Positions 43,553-51,579 of a stretch of DNA of 64,000 nt are shown one piece after another. A model generated the notes under the pieces. The model was not told the DNA's origin, did no database searches, and saw only the letters and a list, made by a program, of their open reading frames with translations. The DNA lies in contig NZ_JARSBP010000003.1 of assembly GCF_029623955.1 (NCBI RefSeq), positions 248,001 to 312,000 of the forward strand, given 5' to 3'. Made by a program: the position numbers and the translations under genes. This stretch comes from Mycobacterium sp. 236(2023). GTDB taxonomy: Bacteria > Actinomycetota > Actinomycetes > Mycobacteriales > Mycobacteriaceae. Every line of letters begins with the position of its first letter. Position 1 is the stretch's first letter.

Positions 43553-44584
43553 ATGAAGCTGGGTCTGCAACTCGGATATTGGGGCGCGCAGCCGCCGACC
43601 AACCACGCCGAACTCGTCGCGACGGCCGAGGAGGCCGGGTTCGACACCGTGTTCACCGCCGAAGCGTGGGGCTCGGATGCCTACACGCCGCTTGCGTGGT
43701 GGGGCCGTGAGACGACACGAATGCGGCTCGGCACGTCAGTTCTGCAGCTCTCGGCGCGCACGCCCACCGCGCTCGGTATGGCGGCGCTGACTCTCGATCA
43801 CCTGTCCGGTGGGCGGCACGTCGTCGGCCTCGGAGTCTCCGGCCCGCAGGTCGTCGAGGGCTGGTACGGCGCCAAGTTCCCGAAGCCGCTGGCCCGCACC
43901 CGCGAGTACATCGACATCCTGCGCCAGGTCTGGGCGCGGGAAGCGCCGGTGCACAGCGACGGGCCGCACTACCCGCTGCCGCTGACCGGCGAAGGCACCA
44001 CGGGACTGGGCAAGAACCTCAAGCCCATCACGCATCCGCTGCGCGCCGACATCCCCGTCATGCTCGGTGCAGAGGGGCCGAAGAACGTAGCGCTGGCTGC
44101 CGAGATCTGCGACGGGTGGCTGCCGATCTTCTACAGCCCGCGCATCGCCGGCATGTACAACGAGTGGCTCGACGAGGGCTTCGCGCGCCCGGGTGCGCGT
44201 CGCACTCGCGAGACATTCGAAATCTGTGCGACCGCGCAGGTCGTGGTCACCGAAGACCGCCCGGCGATCATGGAGCTGATGAAGCCGCACCTGGCGCTCT
44301 ACATGGGCGGAATGGGCGCCGAGGACACCAACTTCCACGCCGACGTGTATCGCCGCATGGGGTACGCCGAGGTCGTCGACGACGTCACGAAGCTGTTCCG
44401 CAATGACAAGAAAGACGAGGCTGCCAAGGTCATCCCCGATGAGCTGGTCGACGATTCTGCGATCGTCGGCGACCTGCCCTACGTCCAGGAGCAGATCAAG
44501 GCGTGGGAGGCCGCGGGCGTGACGATGATGGTCGTCGGTGCGCGTTCGCCCGAGCAGATCCGCGATCTCGCCGCGCTCGTCTAG
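43553..44584 (+). CDS. Luciferase-like F420-dependent oxidoreductase (Rv3520c-like)
   Basis: The 343-residue protein is a bacterial luciferase-fold enzyme: MKLGLQLGYWGAQPP, FDTVFTAEAWGSDAYTPLAWW, RMRLGTSVLQLSARTPTALGMAALTLDHLS in part, and HVVGLGVSGPQVVEGWYG. This fits F420-dependent LLM-class members such as Rv3520c in the KstR regulon. The substrate is unknown; a steroid or acyl-CoA oxidation or reduction is possible. The ATG has GAGAGGCGAG upstream. A KstR palindrome lies 35 bases ahead. A perfect 10-bp inverted repeat follows the stop by a few bases. Confidence 0.85.
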   Translation: MKLGLQLGYWGAQPPTNHAELVATAEEAGFDTVFTAEAWGSDAYTPLAWWGRETTRMRLGTSVLQLSARTPTALGMAALTLDHLSGGRHVVGLGVSGPQVVEGWYGAKFPKPLARTREYIDILRQVWAREAPVHSDGPHYPLPLTGEGTTGLGKNLKPITHPLRADIPVMLGAEGPKNVALAAEICDGWLPIFYSPRIAGMYNEWLDEGFARPGARRTRETFEICATAQVVVTEDRPAIMELMKPHLALYMGGMGAEDTNFHADVYRRMGYAEVVDDVTKLFRNDKKDEAAKVIPDELVDDSAIVGDLPYVQEQIKAWEAAGVTMMVVGARSPEQIRDLAALV

Positions 44585-44589
44585 GTGCG

Positions 44590-44618
44590 ACTAGACACTT
44601 TCTTGCCGAGTGTCTAGT
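44590..44618. repeat. Perfect 10-bp inverted repeat between LLM and ADC-like genes
   Basis: ACTAGACACT and AGTGTCTAGT are perfect inverted arms separated by nine bases. A third TCTAG follows at 44625. It could be a weak terminator for the LLM gene or an operator for the promoter hexamer at 44626-44631, which lies eight bases beyond it. Confidence 0.7.
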
Positions 44619-44625
44619 GCCCGTC

Positions 44626-44631
44626 TAGATT
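44626..44631 (+). promoter_or_regulatory. -10 hexamer TAGATT for leaderless ADC-like gene
   Basis: TAGATT is followed by six bases and the GTG at 44638. The inverted repeat 44590-44618 would cover its -35 region. Confidence 0.5.
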
Positions 44632-44637
44632 AATGGT

Positions 44638-45387
44638 GTGACCGGTACCACTTCGCCCTCGCAGCACACCATTCAAGGCACCACCCTGACGATGCCGGTG
44701 CGCGTGCGCACCGCCCATCAGCACACCGCGATGTTCGTCGTGGAGGCCGACGCCGCCCAGCGGATGATCGACTACAGCGGATTCCGGGTGTGCCGCTTCG
44801 GCAGAGACAACCGCCGCGCGCTCGTCGTGCTGATGCTGATGCGCTACGAGGACACCGATCTGGGCCAGTACTACGAGTACGGCACCAACGTGATGGTGAA
44901 CCCGCCCGGCACATCTCCTTCTCAAGCAAGCGGGCTCAAGGCCCTCCAGTCAGCCGGCGCCTTCGTCCACCACCTCCCCGTCGATCAGTCGTTCACGCTG
45001 GAAGCGGGGCGCACGATCTGGGGCTACCCGAAGGTGATGTCCGACTTCACCATCCGTAAAGGACGCCAGTTCGGGTTCGACCTGAGCATCGAGGGTCAGC
45101 ACGTGATCAGCATGGAGTTTGCTCCTGGGCTTCCGATCCCGGCGGCGTTCAGCGGTCGCAAGCAGGTGCACTCGACGTACTCGTACCTCGACGGTGTCGC
45201 GCGGGAAACCGCCGGCGAGATGGTGCTCTCCGGCGTCCGTTACCGTCCCGGTGGAGTTTCGATCCGACTTGGCGAACACCCCTACGCGGCGGAGCTCGCG
45301 TCCCTAGGCTTGCCCAAACGCGCACTCGTGTCGAGTTCTGCAGCCAATGTCGACATGACCTTCGCCGATGCACAGGAGATCGCATGA
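44638..45387 (+). CDS. Acetoacetate-decarboxylase-like protein (Rv3519-like)
   Basis: The 249-residue product has the acetoacetate decarboxylase superfamily pattern: a YYEYGTNVMVNPPGT block near residue 80 and the SFTLEAGRTIWGYPKVMSDF block at about residues 119-138, where the Lys of YPK is the family's Schiff-base position. The C-terminal half has VARETAGEMVLSGVRYRPGG. Decarboxylation or an aldolase-dehydratase type reaction is possible; the substrate is unknown. The position matches Rv3519. The stop overlaps the cyp142 ATG (ATGA), so both are translated together. Confidence 0.72.
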   Translation: MTGTTSPSQHTIQGTTLTMPVRVRTAHQHTAMFVVEADAAQRMIDYSGFRVCRFGRDNRRALVVLMLMRYEDTDLGQYYEYGTNVMVNPPGTSPSQASGLKALQSAGAFVHHLPVDQSFTLEAGRTIWGYPKVMSDFTIRKGRQFGFDLSIEGQHVISMEFAPGLPIPAAFSGRKQVHSTYSYLDGVARETAGEMVLSGVRYRPGGVSIRLGEHPYAAELASLGLPKRALVSSSAANVDMTFADAQEIA

Positions 45388-46634
45388 CATCCGTTATCTC
45401 GGAACAGGTTCCGACGAAGCCCGACGTCGACTTCACCGACGGCAACTTTTATGCCGACGGCGGTGCACGTGCGGCGTACCGGTGGATGCGCGAGAACCAG
45501 CCGATCTTCCGCGACCGCAACGGGTTGGCGGCGGCGACCACCCATCAGGCCGTGTTGGACGCCGAGCGAAATCCGGAGTTGTTCTCCAACACCGGCGGTA
45601 TCCGGCCCGAGACCCCGGGCATGCCCTACATGATCGACATGGACGATCCGCAGCATGTGTTGCGGCGCAAGCTCGTCAACGCCGGCTTCACCCGCAAGCG
45701 TGTCATGGACAAGGTGCCGTCGATCGGAACGCTGTGCGACGCGCTGATCGACTCTGTCTGTGAGAGGGGTGAAGCCGACTTCGTCCGCGACATCGCCGCG
45801 CCGCTGCCGATGGCCGTGATCGGCGACATGCTGGGTGTACTCCCCGAGGACCGGTCACTGCTGCTCAAGTGGTCCGACGATCTGGTGGTCGGGTTGAGCT
45901 CACACATCGACGAGACGACCGCCCAGGGGATGATGGATGCGTTCGCCGGCTACACGGCGTTCACGATGGACATCATCGCCAAGCGGCGCGCGGAACCGAC
46001 CGACGACCTCTTCTCGATTCTCGTCAACGCCGAGGTCGAGGGGCAGCGGATGTCCGACGATGAGATCGTCATGGAGACGCTGCTGATTCTGATCGGCGGT
46101 GACGAGACGACACGGCACACGCTGTCGGGTGGCACGGAACAGCTTCTGCGGCACCGTGATCAGTGGGAGGCGCTCGTGGCGGATGAGCGCTTGCGCGAAG
46201 ACCAAAGGACAGGGCCCGAGAAGTTGCCTGGCGCGATCGAGGAGATGCTGCGCTGGACGTCGCCGGTGAAGAACATGTGTCGAACGCTGATGGCCGACAC
46301 CGAGTTCCATGGCACGGAACTGCGCAAGGACGAGAAGATCATGCTGATGTTCGAGTCCGCGAACTTCGACGAGAACGTGTTCGGCGATCCGCAGAATTTC
46401 CGGATCGACCGGAACCCCAACAACCACATGGCATTCGGGTTCGGCTCGCACTTCTGCCTCGGCAACCAGCTGGCGCGCTTGGAGCTGTCGATGATGACCA
46501 AGCGGGTGCTGGAGCGGCTACCGGACCTGCGGCTGGCCGACGGCGCCGAGGTGCCGCTGCGGCCGGCGAACTTCGTCAGCGGACCCGAGGCGATGCCCGT
46601 CGTCTTCACGCCGACGGCGAAGGTGCTCGGCTAG
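45384..46634 (+). CDS. cyp142: Steroid C26/C27 monooxygenase CYP142
   Basis: The 416-residue P450 starts the conserved domain with VDFTDGNFYADGGARAAYRW. The I-helix is LILIGGDETTRHTLSGG, followed by EEMLRWTSPVKNMCR (ExxR region). The haem loop is AFGFGSHFCLGNQLARLEL with Cys358. It matches CYP142A1 (Rv3518c) throughout. CYP142 oxidises the cholest-4-en-3-one side chain with the opposite stereochemistry to CYP125 and can replace it. The ATG overlaps the upstream ADC-like stop, a coupling that suggests linked roles. The stop TAG shares bases with the convergent MarR stop. Confidence 0.94.
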   Translation: MTSVISEQVPTKPDVDFTDGNFYADGGARAAYRWMRENQPIFRDRNGLAAATTHQAVLDAERNPELFSNTGGIRPETPGMPYMIDMDDPQHVLRRKLVNAGFTRKRVMDKVPSIGTLCDALIDSVCERGEADFVRDIAAPLPMAVIGDMLGVLPEDRSLLLKWSDDLVVGLSSHIDETTAQGMMDAFAGYTAFTMDIIAKRRAEPTDDLFSILVNAEVEGQRMSDDEIVMETLLILIGGDETTRHTLSGGTEQLLRHRDQWEALVADERLREDQRTGPEKLPGAIEEMLRWTSPVKNMCRTLMADTEFHGTELRKDEKIMLMFESANFDENVFGDPQNFRIDRNPNNHMAFGFGSHFCLGNQLARLELSMMTKRVLERLPDLRLADGAEVPLRPANFVSGPEAMPVVFTPTAKVLG

Positions 46635-47176
46635 GGGTCGCTGGTCGCCGAGCGTGGGGCCTGTGTACGGCTTTCGGTTGATTTCCGTACCTGAGGCCCA
46701 CGCTCGACGCCGGCGCAGCTGGTGACGGCGGGCGATTCGAGGCCACCTGCGGTCACCGCCGCGGCGCGTAGGAGCAGACCGTGCAGGGTGGCCAGCTCGT
46801 CGTGCGTCAGCTCGAGGAACACGCCTTCCTCCAGAGAGGCCAGTACCTTCTCTGCCTCGGAGAGCCTCTCGGCGCCTGCTTCGGTGAGCACGACAGTGTG
46901 TCGGCGCCGGTCCTGCGGCGACCGCCGACGCTCGACCATCCCCGCGGATTCGAGGTCGTTGAGCAAGGCGACAACGTTCGTCGGGTCGATGCCCAGCGAC
47001 TCCGCCAGGCCCGCCTGGCCCTGCTCGCCGAAGTCGCGCAGCAGTGTCAGCGCGATGATGTGCCGCGTTCGCAGGCCAACCTTGGCGACCTCGGCCTCGG
47101 CAGCGCCCCGGAGTCGTCGGAGTATGAGGTCGAGAAGGGGGCCGAGCAGAAGTTCCTGCCGCGGTCGAGTGCTCAC
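46631..47176 (-). CDS. MarR-family transcriptional regulator
   Basis: The 181-residue protein contains a winged helix-turn-helix at about residues 48-105: DFGEQGQAGLAESLGIDPTN as helices and MVERRRSPQDRRRHTVVLTE as the wing with the MarR DxRxxxV-type basic motif. The C-terminal ~35 residues are low complexity. The GTG at 47176 is chosen because TACTAT sits seven bases upstream (47184-47189). It is divergent from the azoreductase gene across a short palindrome-containing gap, the usual arrangement for a MarR repressor of a quinone or dye reductase. Confidence 0.82.
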   Translation of the reverse strand: MSTRPRQELLLGPLLDLILRRLRGAAEAEVAKVGLRTRHIIALTLLRDFGEQGQAGLAESLGIDPTNVVALLNDLESAGMVERRRSPQDRRRHTVVLTEAGAERLSEAEKVLASLEEGVFLELTHDELATLHGLLLRAAAVTAGGLESPAVTSCAGVERGPQVRKSTESRTQAPRSATSDP

Positions 47177-47183
47177 GGCTTCG

Positions 47184-47189
47184 ATAGTA
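47184..47189 (-). promoter_or_regulatory. -10 hexamer TACTAT for leaderless marR gene
   Basis: On the minus strand TACTAT ends seven bases before the MarR GTG. Confidence 0.4.
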
Positions 47190-47212
47190 CGGGAATACGG
47201 AAATGATCCATT

Positions 47213-47233
47213 TTGTATAGATAGTTTGTACAA
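47213..47233. promoter_or_regulatory. Candidate MarR operator between marR and azoR
   Basis: TTGTA and TACAA arms frame this AT-rich 21-base stretch, and an adjoining TTTGT-ACAAC-ACAAA dyad overlaps it. It is the most AT-rich spot in the local gap and lies 28 bases before azoR. Confidence 0.45.
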
Positions 47234-47260
47234 CACAAACGATCTGTCGAGGAGATCATC

Positions 47261-47857
47261 ATGGCCCAGTTGCTCCACATCGATTCCTCCGTCCAGGGTG
47301 ACCAGTCGGTCAGCCGCAAGCTGACCGCCCAGGCCGTCGAGCGCTGGCGTGCCGGCCACCCCGACGGAACCGTCGTATACCGCGACCTTGCCGCCGACCC
47401 GCTGCCGCACCTGGATCCCCGAGTGTCGGCGACACTGAGTGCCGAGCTGATCGGCGAGATCAATGACGCGGACACCGTGCTACTCGGGCTACCGCTGTAC
47501 AACTTCGGCTCGCCAAGCACCGTGAAGGCGTGGGTCGACCATGTCGTCGCGGCGGGACTGTCCATCGATGCGGAGACCGGCAAGGGTCTGCTGGGCGGCA
47601 CCGAGTTGATCGCCATCGAGACCCGCGGCGGCGGCTACGCCCCGGGCACGCCGCGCGAGGGATGGGACCACGCGCAGACGTGGCTCACACACGGCCTGTC
47701 GTTGACCGGACTTCAGCCGCGGTTCATCGTCGTCGAACTCACGATGGCGGACACCAACCCGCGGATGGCCGATCTCAGACCGCTGGCAGCACAGAGCCTC
47801 GCCGACGGGCAGGCGCAGATCGACGCGTTGTGGCGTGCCGGCGCGACCGCGGGGTAG
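47261..47857 (+). CDS. azoR: FMN-dependent NADH:quinone/azo reductase
   Basis: The 198-residue flavodoxin-fold protein begins AQLLHIDSSVQGDQSVSRKL, the FMN phosphate-binding turn. It has the LLGLPLYNFGSPSTVKAWVDHV block near residue 70 and a glycine-rich RGGGYAPGTP near 120. This fits AzoR-type quinone/azo reductases, which detoxify quinones. GAGGAG precedes the ATG. Divergence from marR suggests quinone- or phenol-induced expression. Steroid ring A is processed through a catechol, so quinone stress is plausible here, but that link is inference. Confidence 0.85.
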   Translation: MAQLLHIDSSVQGDQSVSRKLTAQAVERWRAGHPDGTVVYRDLAADPLPHLDPRVSATLSAELIGEINDADTVLLGLPLYNFGSPSTVKAWVDHVVAAGLSIDAETGKGLLGGTELIAIETRGGGYAPGTPREGWDHAQTWLTHGLSLTGLQPRFIVVELTMADTNPRMADLRPLAAQSLADGQAQIDALWRAGATAG

Positions 47858-47921
47858 GTCGCGGCGGGGGCCTTTACCGAACCTTGACCGTGTGTTGAAT
47901 CGCCGTCGCGACGATGACGGT

Positions 47922-49095
47922 GTGACTACGCTTCACCAGGTGGAACTGGGGGTTCTGGGGCCTCTGCACGTCCGGCAGTTCGGACTGCCGGTCGCGATCC
48001 CGGGCGCCAAACCTCGCGCCGTTCTGACGATGCTGGGATTACATGGTGGGGCCGTCGTCGCCGCCGACACCTGGTGGAACTTCTCTGGGGTGACGAACCG
48101 CCCCGCACCGCGGCGAAAGCGCTCCAGACCCACATCTCCGCGCTTCGCCGGGCGCTCGGTGACGGCTTCCGTCGATGGCGACCTGACCGACCGCTGCGAG
48201 CTGTTCGACGAAACCGACCTGGATGCAGCACTCGCCCGGTTCGACGAACTCAGCACCAAAGCGCATCTGCAGAACGCAGCGACAACAGTCTGCCGTTGCG
48301 TGCGCACGGCATTCGCGGCCCGGCACTGGGACGTCGTCGCGCAGCTACTGGCCGAAGACCTCCATAACGAGGCACGTGGTGAACGGCGGGATCCGTCGCG
48401 GGCGGGAAACGATGCTCGGCGACATGCGGACCGCCGCCGACCTCGGTGTCCGCGGCTTTGAGGCCATCGACCTCGCGACTCGTGGTGAGCGGCTCGCGCT
48501 CTTCCACGGAAGGACCCGCTATAACAAGCAGCCCGGTGCCTTCGTCGTCGAGAACCTCGTCATCGCCGAACTCGACGCCGATGGGCGAGTTGCAGCCGAG
48601 ATTCTGTTCGGCACTGACGACACGGATGCGGCGATGGCCGAACTCGACGCCCGTTACCTCGCCGGCGAGGCCGCGGCACACGCCGCCACGTGGTCTGCGA
48701 TCGTGAATGCCAACGCGGCGTTCAACCGGCGCGAAATGCCCAAGACGACACCGGACTGGGTGAATATCGACCACCGTCGAGGCGGAACGGCGTTCGCGCC
48801 CGGTGAGCAGGCCGCCTTCATGCGGGCCACATGGGACGTCGCACCTCAGATCAGCAACCGCATCGTCGCCGTGCATCGGTTGTGTGACCGCGGGGTCGTG
48901 TTCACCCAGCTTGTCCATGCCACATCGCGCGAGGGATTCAACGGCGAATGGCGCGACGTCGTCGTCATGACCGTCGACGGCGACGCGATCGACCGGTGCG
49001 AGGTATACGACGACGGCGAGCTCGCGGCCGCGATCGCGCGGTTCGACGAACTTGGCGCTACTTCATCTGGAAGTTCGGCGCCCGCTTCTCCTTGA
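47922..49095 (+). pseudogene. Decayed BTAD-type regulator with SnoaL-like tail (frameshifts and internal deletion)
   Basis: The start reads as the winged-helix BTAD/SARP N-terminus (VELGVLGPLHVRQFGLPVAI; PGAKPRAVLTMLGLHGG). Near 48072 the frame is lost by one base and continues in another frame as ELLWGDEPPRTAAKALQTHI and SALRRALGDG. At about 48175 it jumps to DRCELFDETDLDAALARFDE, the end of a SnoaL-like repeat of the same large mycobacterial protein family. The intervening ATPase and middle region is missing. Another frameshift near 48383 leads into HVVNGGIRRGRE and a nearly intact C-terminal SnoaL repeat (48386-49095). The end overlaps the echA19 3' end by 38 bases. It is almost surely non-functional as a regulator. 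Confidence 0.82.
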
Positions 49096-49864
49096 AGGCG
49101 CGCGGACCTTCCTTGGCGTCGTCGCTCAGGAACACCGGGATGCCGTTCGCGGTGTCGGGCTTGAAGGCTTCTTCCTCGTGCAGGCCTTCGGCCTCACGAA
49201 TGGTCTTCAGGATCGCCTGCACCGCCAGCGGGCCGTTGTTGTTGATGACCTCGGCGATTTCCAGCGCCTTCTCCAGCGCGGTGCCGTCGGGCACCACGTA
49301 GCCGATCAGGCCGTACTCCTTGGCCTCGGCCGCCGTGATGTGGCGTCCGGTCAGCAGCAGGTCACACGCGATCGTGTACGGGATTTGGCGAGGCAGCCGC
49401 ACCGCGGAACCGCCCATCGGGTACAGGCTCCACTTCGCCTCGGAGATGCCGAACTTGGCGCTCTCGCCCGCGATACGGATGTCGGTGCCCTGCAGGATCT
49501 CGGTGCCGCCGGCGATGGCCGGGCCCTCGACTGCTGCGATCAGCGGTTTTGTCAGCCGACGGCCCTTCAGCAGACCCTCGATCTTCGACGGGTCGTAGCT
49601 GCCGTCCTTGAACGAATCGCCGGGAGGTTTCTTCGACGCGGCCTTCAGATCCATGCCCGCGCAGAAGTAGCCACCAGCCCCGGTCAGGATGCAGGTCCGG
49701 ATCTCGGGATCCTCGTCGACACGGTTCCAAGTGTCGACCATGATCGAGAGCATCTCAGTGGAAAGCGCGTTGCGCGCCTCCGGTCGGTTCAGCGTCAAGA
49801 TCAATGTGTGTCCGCGCTGCTCAACGAGGGCGTCGGGACCTTTTTGGGGCTCGCTCACGGGCAT
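49058..49864 (-). CDS. echA19: Enoyl-CoA hydratase EchA19, sterol side chain
   Basis: The 268-residue crotonase has [16 protein letters not shown] near residue 23, the oxyanion block [14 protein letters not shown] near 66, and [20 protein letters not shown] near 107. The Glu in [16 protein letters not shown] is the general acid/base position. EchA19 (Rv3516) hydrates steroid side-chain enoyl-CoAs. The ATG at 49864 is used; an in-frame GTG two codons later is an alternative. A KstR operator lies 38 bases upstream, shared with divergent fadD19. Its 3' end overlaps the pseudogene. Confidence 0.92.
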   Translation of the reverse strand: MPVSEPQKGPDALVEQRGHTLILTLNRPEARNALSTEMLSIMVDTWNRVDEDPEIRTCILTGAGGYFCAGMDLKAASKKPPGDSFKDGSYDPSKIEGLLKGRRLTKPLIAAVEGPAIAGGTEILQGTDIRIAGESAKFGISEAKWSLYPMGGSAVRLPRQIPYTIACDLLLTGRHITAAEAKEYGLIGYVVPDGTALEKALEIAEVINNNGPLAVQAILKTIREAEGLHEEEAFKPDTANGIPVFLSDDAKEGPRAFKEKRAPNFQMK

Positions 49865-49902
49865 CCGCCTTTCATCATCGAAGACAGCGACTTGTCTCGA
49901 AA

Positions 49903-49916
49903 TGTAACACGTTCTA
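49903..49916. promoter_or_regulatory. KstR operator between echA19 and fadD19
   Basis: TGTAACACGTTCTA fits TnnAAC-NN-GTTnnA. Its last bases TA begin the TAATTT hexamer 49915-49920 ahead of fadD19. Confidence 0.87.
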
Positions 49917-49920
49917 ATTT
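49915..49920 (+). promoter_or_regulatory. -10 hexamer TAATTT for leaderless fadD19
   Basis: TAATTT ends six bases before the fadD19 GTG and overlaps the KstR operator by two bases. Confidence 0.55.
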
Positions 49921-49926
49921 AGAGCC

Positions 49927-51579
49927 GTGGCCCTGAACATCGCCGATCTTGCCGAGCACGCCATCGACGCCGTGCCTGACCGCGTCGCCCTCATATGCGG
50001 CGACGAACAACTGACCTACGCCCAGTTGGAGGAGAAGGCCAACCGCCTGGCGCACTACCTCATCGACCAGGGTGTCAAGAAGGACGACAAGGTCGGCCTC
50101 TACTGCCGCAACCGCATCGAGATCGTCATCGCGATGCTCGGCATCATCAAGGCCGGCGCGATCCTCGTCAACGTCAACTTCCGCTACGTCGAGGGCGAGC
50201 TGAAGTACCTGTTCGAGAACTCGGACATGGTCGCGCTCGTGCACGAGCGCCGCTACGCCGACCGGGTGGACAACGTCCTGCCCGAGACCCCGAACGTCAA
50301 GACGGTCCTCGTCGTCGAGGACGGGTCCGACGACGATTACCAGCGCTACGGCGGTGTCCCCTTCGAGGACGCACTGGCGCAAGGGTCCCCCGAGCGCGAC
50401 TTCGGCCCGCGCAGCGAAGACGACATCTACCTGCTCTACACCGGTGGCACCACCGGCTTCCCGAAGGGCGTCATGTGGCGCCATGAAGACATCTACCGAG
50501 TTCTGTTCGGCGGCACCGACTTCGCCACCGGCGAGCCGATCGCCGACGAGTACGACCTGTCCAAGCAGGCCGCGGCCAACCCGCCGATGATCCGGCTGCC
50601 GATCCCGCCGATGATCCACGGCGCCACCCAGTCCGCGACCTGGATGGCGATCTTCTCGGGCCACACCGTCGTGCTGACCCCTGAGTTCGATGCCGACGCC
50701 GTGTGGCGAATGATCCACGAGCACAAGGTGAACCTGCTGTTCTTCACCGGTGACGCGATGGCCCGGCCCCTGCTCGATGCGCTGCTGGCGCATCAGGACG
50801 CCGGTAACGAGTACGACCTGAGCTCGCTGTTCCTGCTTGCCTCCACGGCGGCGCTGTTCTCCACCAGCCTCAAGGAGAAGTTCCTCGAGCTGCTGCCCAA
50901 CCGCATCATCACCGACTCGATCGGCTCCTCGGAGACCGGCTTCGGCGGCACCAGCATCGTCGCGAAGGGCCAGTCGCACACCGGCGGCCCGCGCGTGACC
51001 ATCGACAAGAACACCAAGGTGCTCGACGAGGACGGCAACGAGGTCGTACCGGGCTCGGGTGTGCGCGGCATCATCGCCAAGTGTGGTCACATCCCGGTCG
51101 GCTACTTCAAAGATGAGAAGAAGACCGCCGAGACGTTCCGGACCTACAACGGCGTCCGCTACGCCATCCCCGGCGACTACGCCGAGGTTGAGGCCGACGG
51201 CAGCGTGACGATGCTGGGCCGCGGCTCGGTGTCCATCAACTCCGGCGGCGAGAAGATCTACCCCGAAGAGGTCGAGGCGGCGCTCAAGGGCCACCCCGAC
51301 GTGTTCGACGCGCTCGTGGTCGGCGTGCCGGACCCGCGCTTCGGCCAGCATGTGGCCGCAGTCGTCCAACCGCGTGAGGGCACCCGTCCCACGCTCGCGG
51401 ACCTGGATGCGTTCGTGCGCAGCGAGATCGCGGGCTACAAGGTGCCGCGCAGTCTGTGGCTGGTCGACGAGGTGAAGCGGTCGCCCGCGGGCAAGCCGGA
51501 CTACCGCTGGGCCAAGGACACCACCGAGGAACGTCCGGCCGACGACGTCCACGCCAAGCATGCAGGGGCCGCATCGTGA
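49927..51579 (+). CDS. fadD19: Steroid side-chain acyl-CoA ligase FadD19
   Basis: The 550-residue adenylate-forming enzyme has the P-loop-like motif YLLYTGGTTGFPKGVMW near residue 163. The A5-type SIGSSETGFGGT block lies near 337, and MLGRGSVSINSGGEKIYPEEVE (A8) near 430, given in part. The Lys in SPAGKPDYRWAK near 520 is the catalytic A10 Lys. FadD19 (Rv3515c) activates the C26 acid of 3-oxo-cholestenoate and is important for C24-branched sterols. The GTG start is leaderless by the six-base rule. Its TGA overlaps the next GTG (GTGA). Confidence 0.94.
   Translation: MALNIADLAEHAIDAVPDRVALICGDEQLTYAQLEEKANRLAHYLIDQGVKKDDKVGLYCRNRIEIVIAMLGIIKAGAILVNVNFRYVEGELKYLFENSDMVALVHERRYADRVDNVLPETPNVKTVLVVEDGSDDDYQRYGGVPFEDALAQGSPERDFGPRSEDDIYLLYTGGTTGFPKGVMWRHEDIYRVLFGGTDFATGEPIADEYDLSKQAAANPPMIRLPIPPMIHGATQSATWMAIFSGHTVVLTPEFDADAVWRMIHEHKVNLLFFTGDAMARPLLDALLAHQDAGNEYDLSSLFLLASTAALFSTSLKEKFLELLPNRIITDSIGSSETGFGGTSIVAKGQSHTGGPRVTIDKNTKVLDEDGNEVVPGSGVRGIIAKCGHIPVGYFKDEKKTAETFRTYNGVRYAIPGDYAEVEADGSVTMLGRGSVSINSGGEKIYPEEVEAALKGHPDVFDALVVGVPDPRFGQHVAAVVQPREGTRPTLADLDAFVRSEIAGYKVPRSLWLVDEVKRSPAGKPDYRWAKDTTEERPADDVHAKHAGAAS

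Noticed and set aside
47922-49095. Considered as two or three intact small genes
   Set aside because: The pieces are consecutive parts of one known large-protein architecture in shifting frames, so a pseudogene is more likely.
49855-51561. A 568-codon open frame antisense to fadD19
   Set aside because: It mirrors the codon-position GC bias of fadD19, has low-complexity His/Arg/Asp-rich composition and no family motif.
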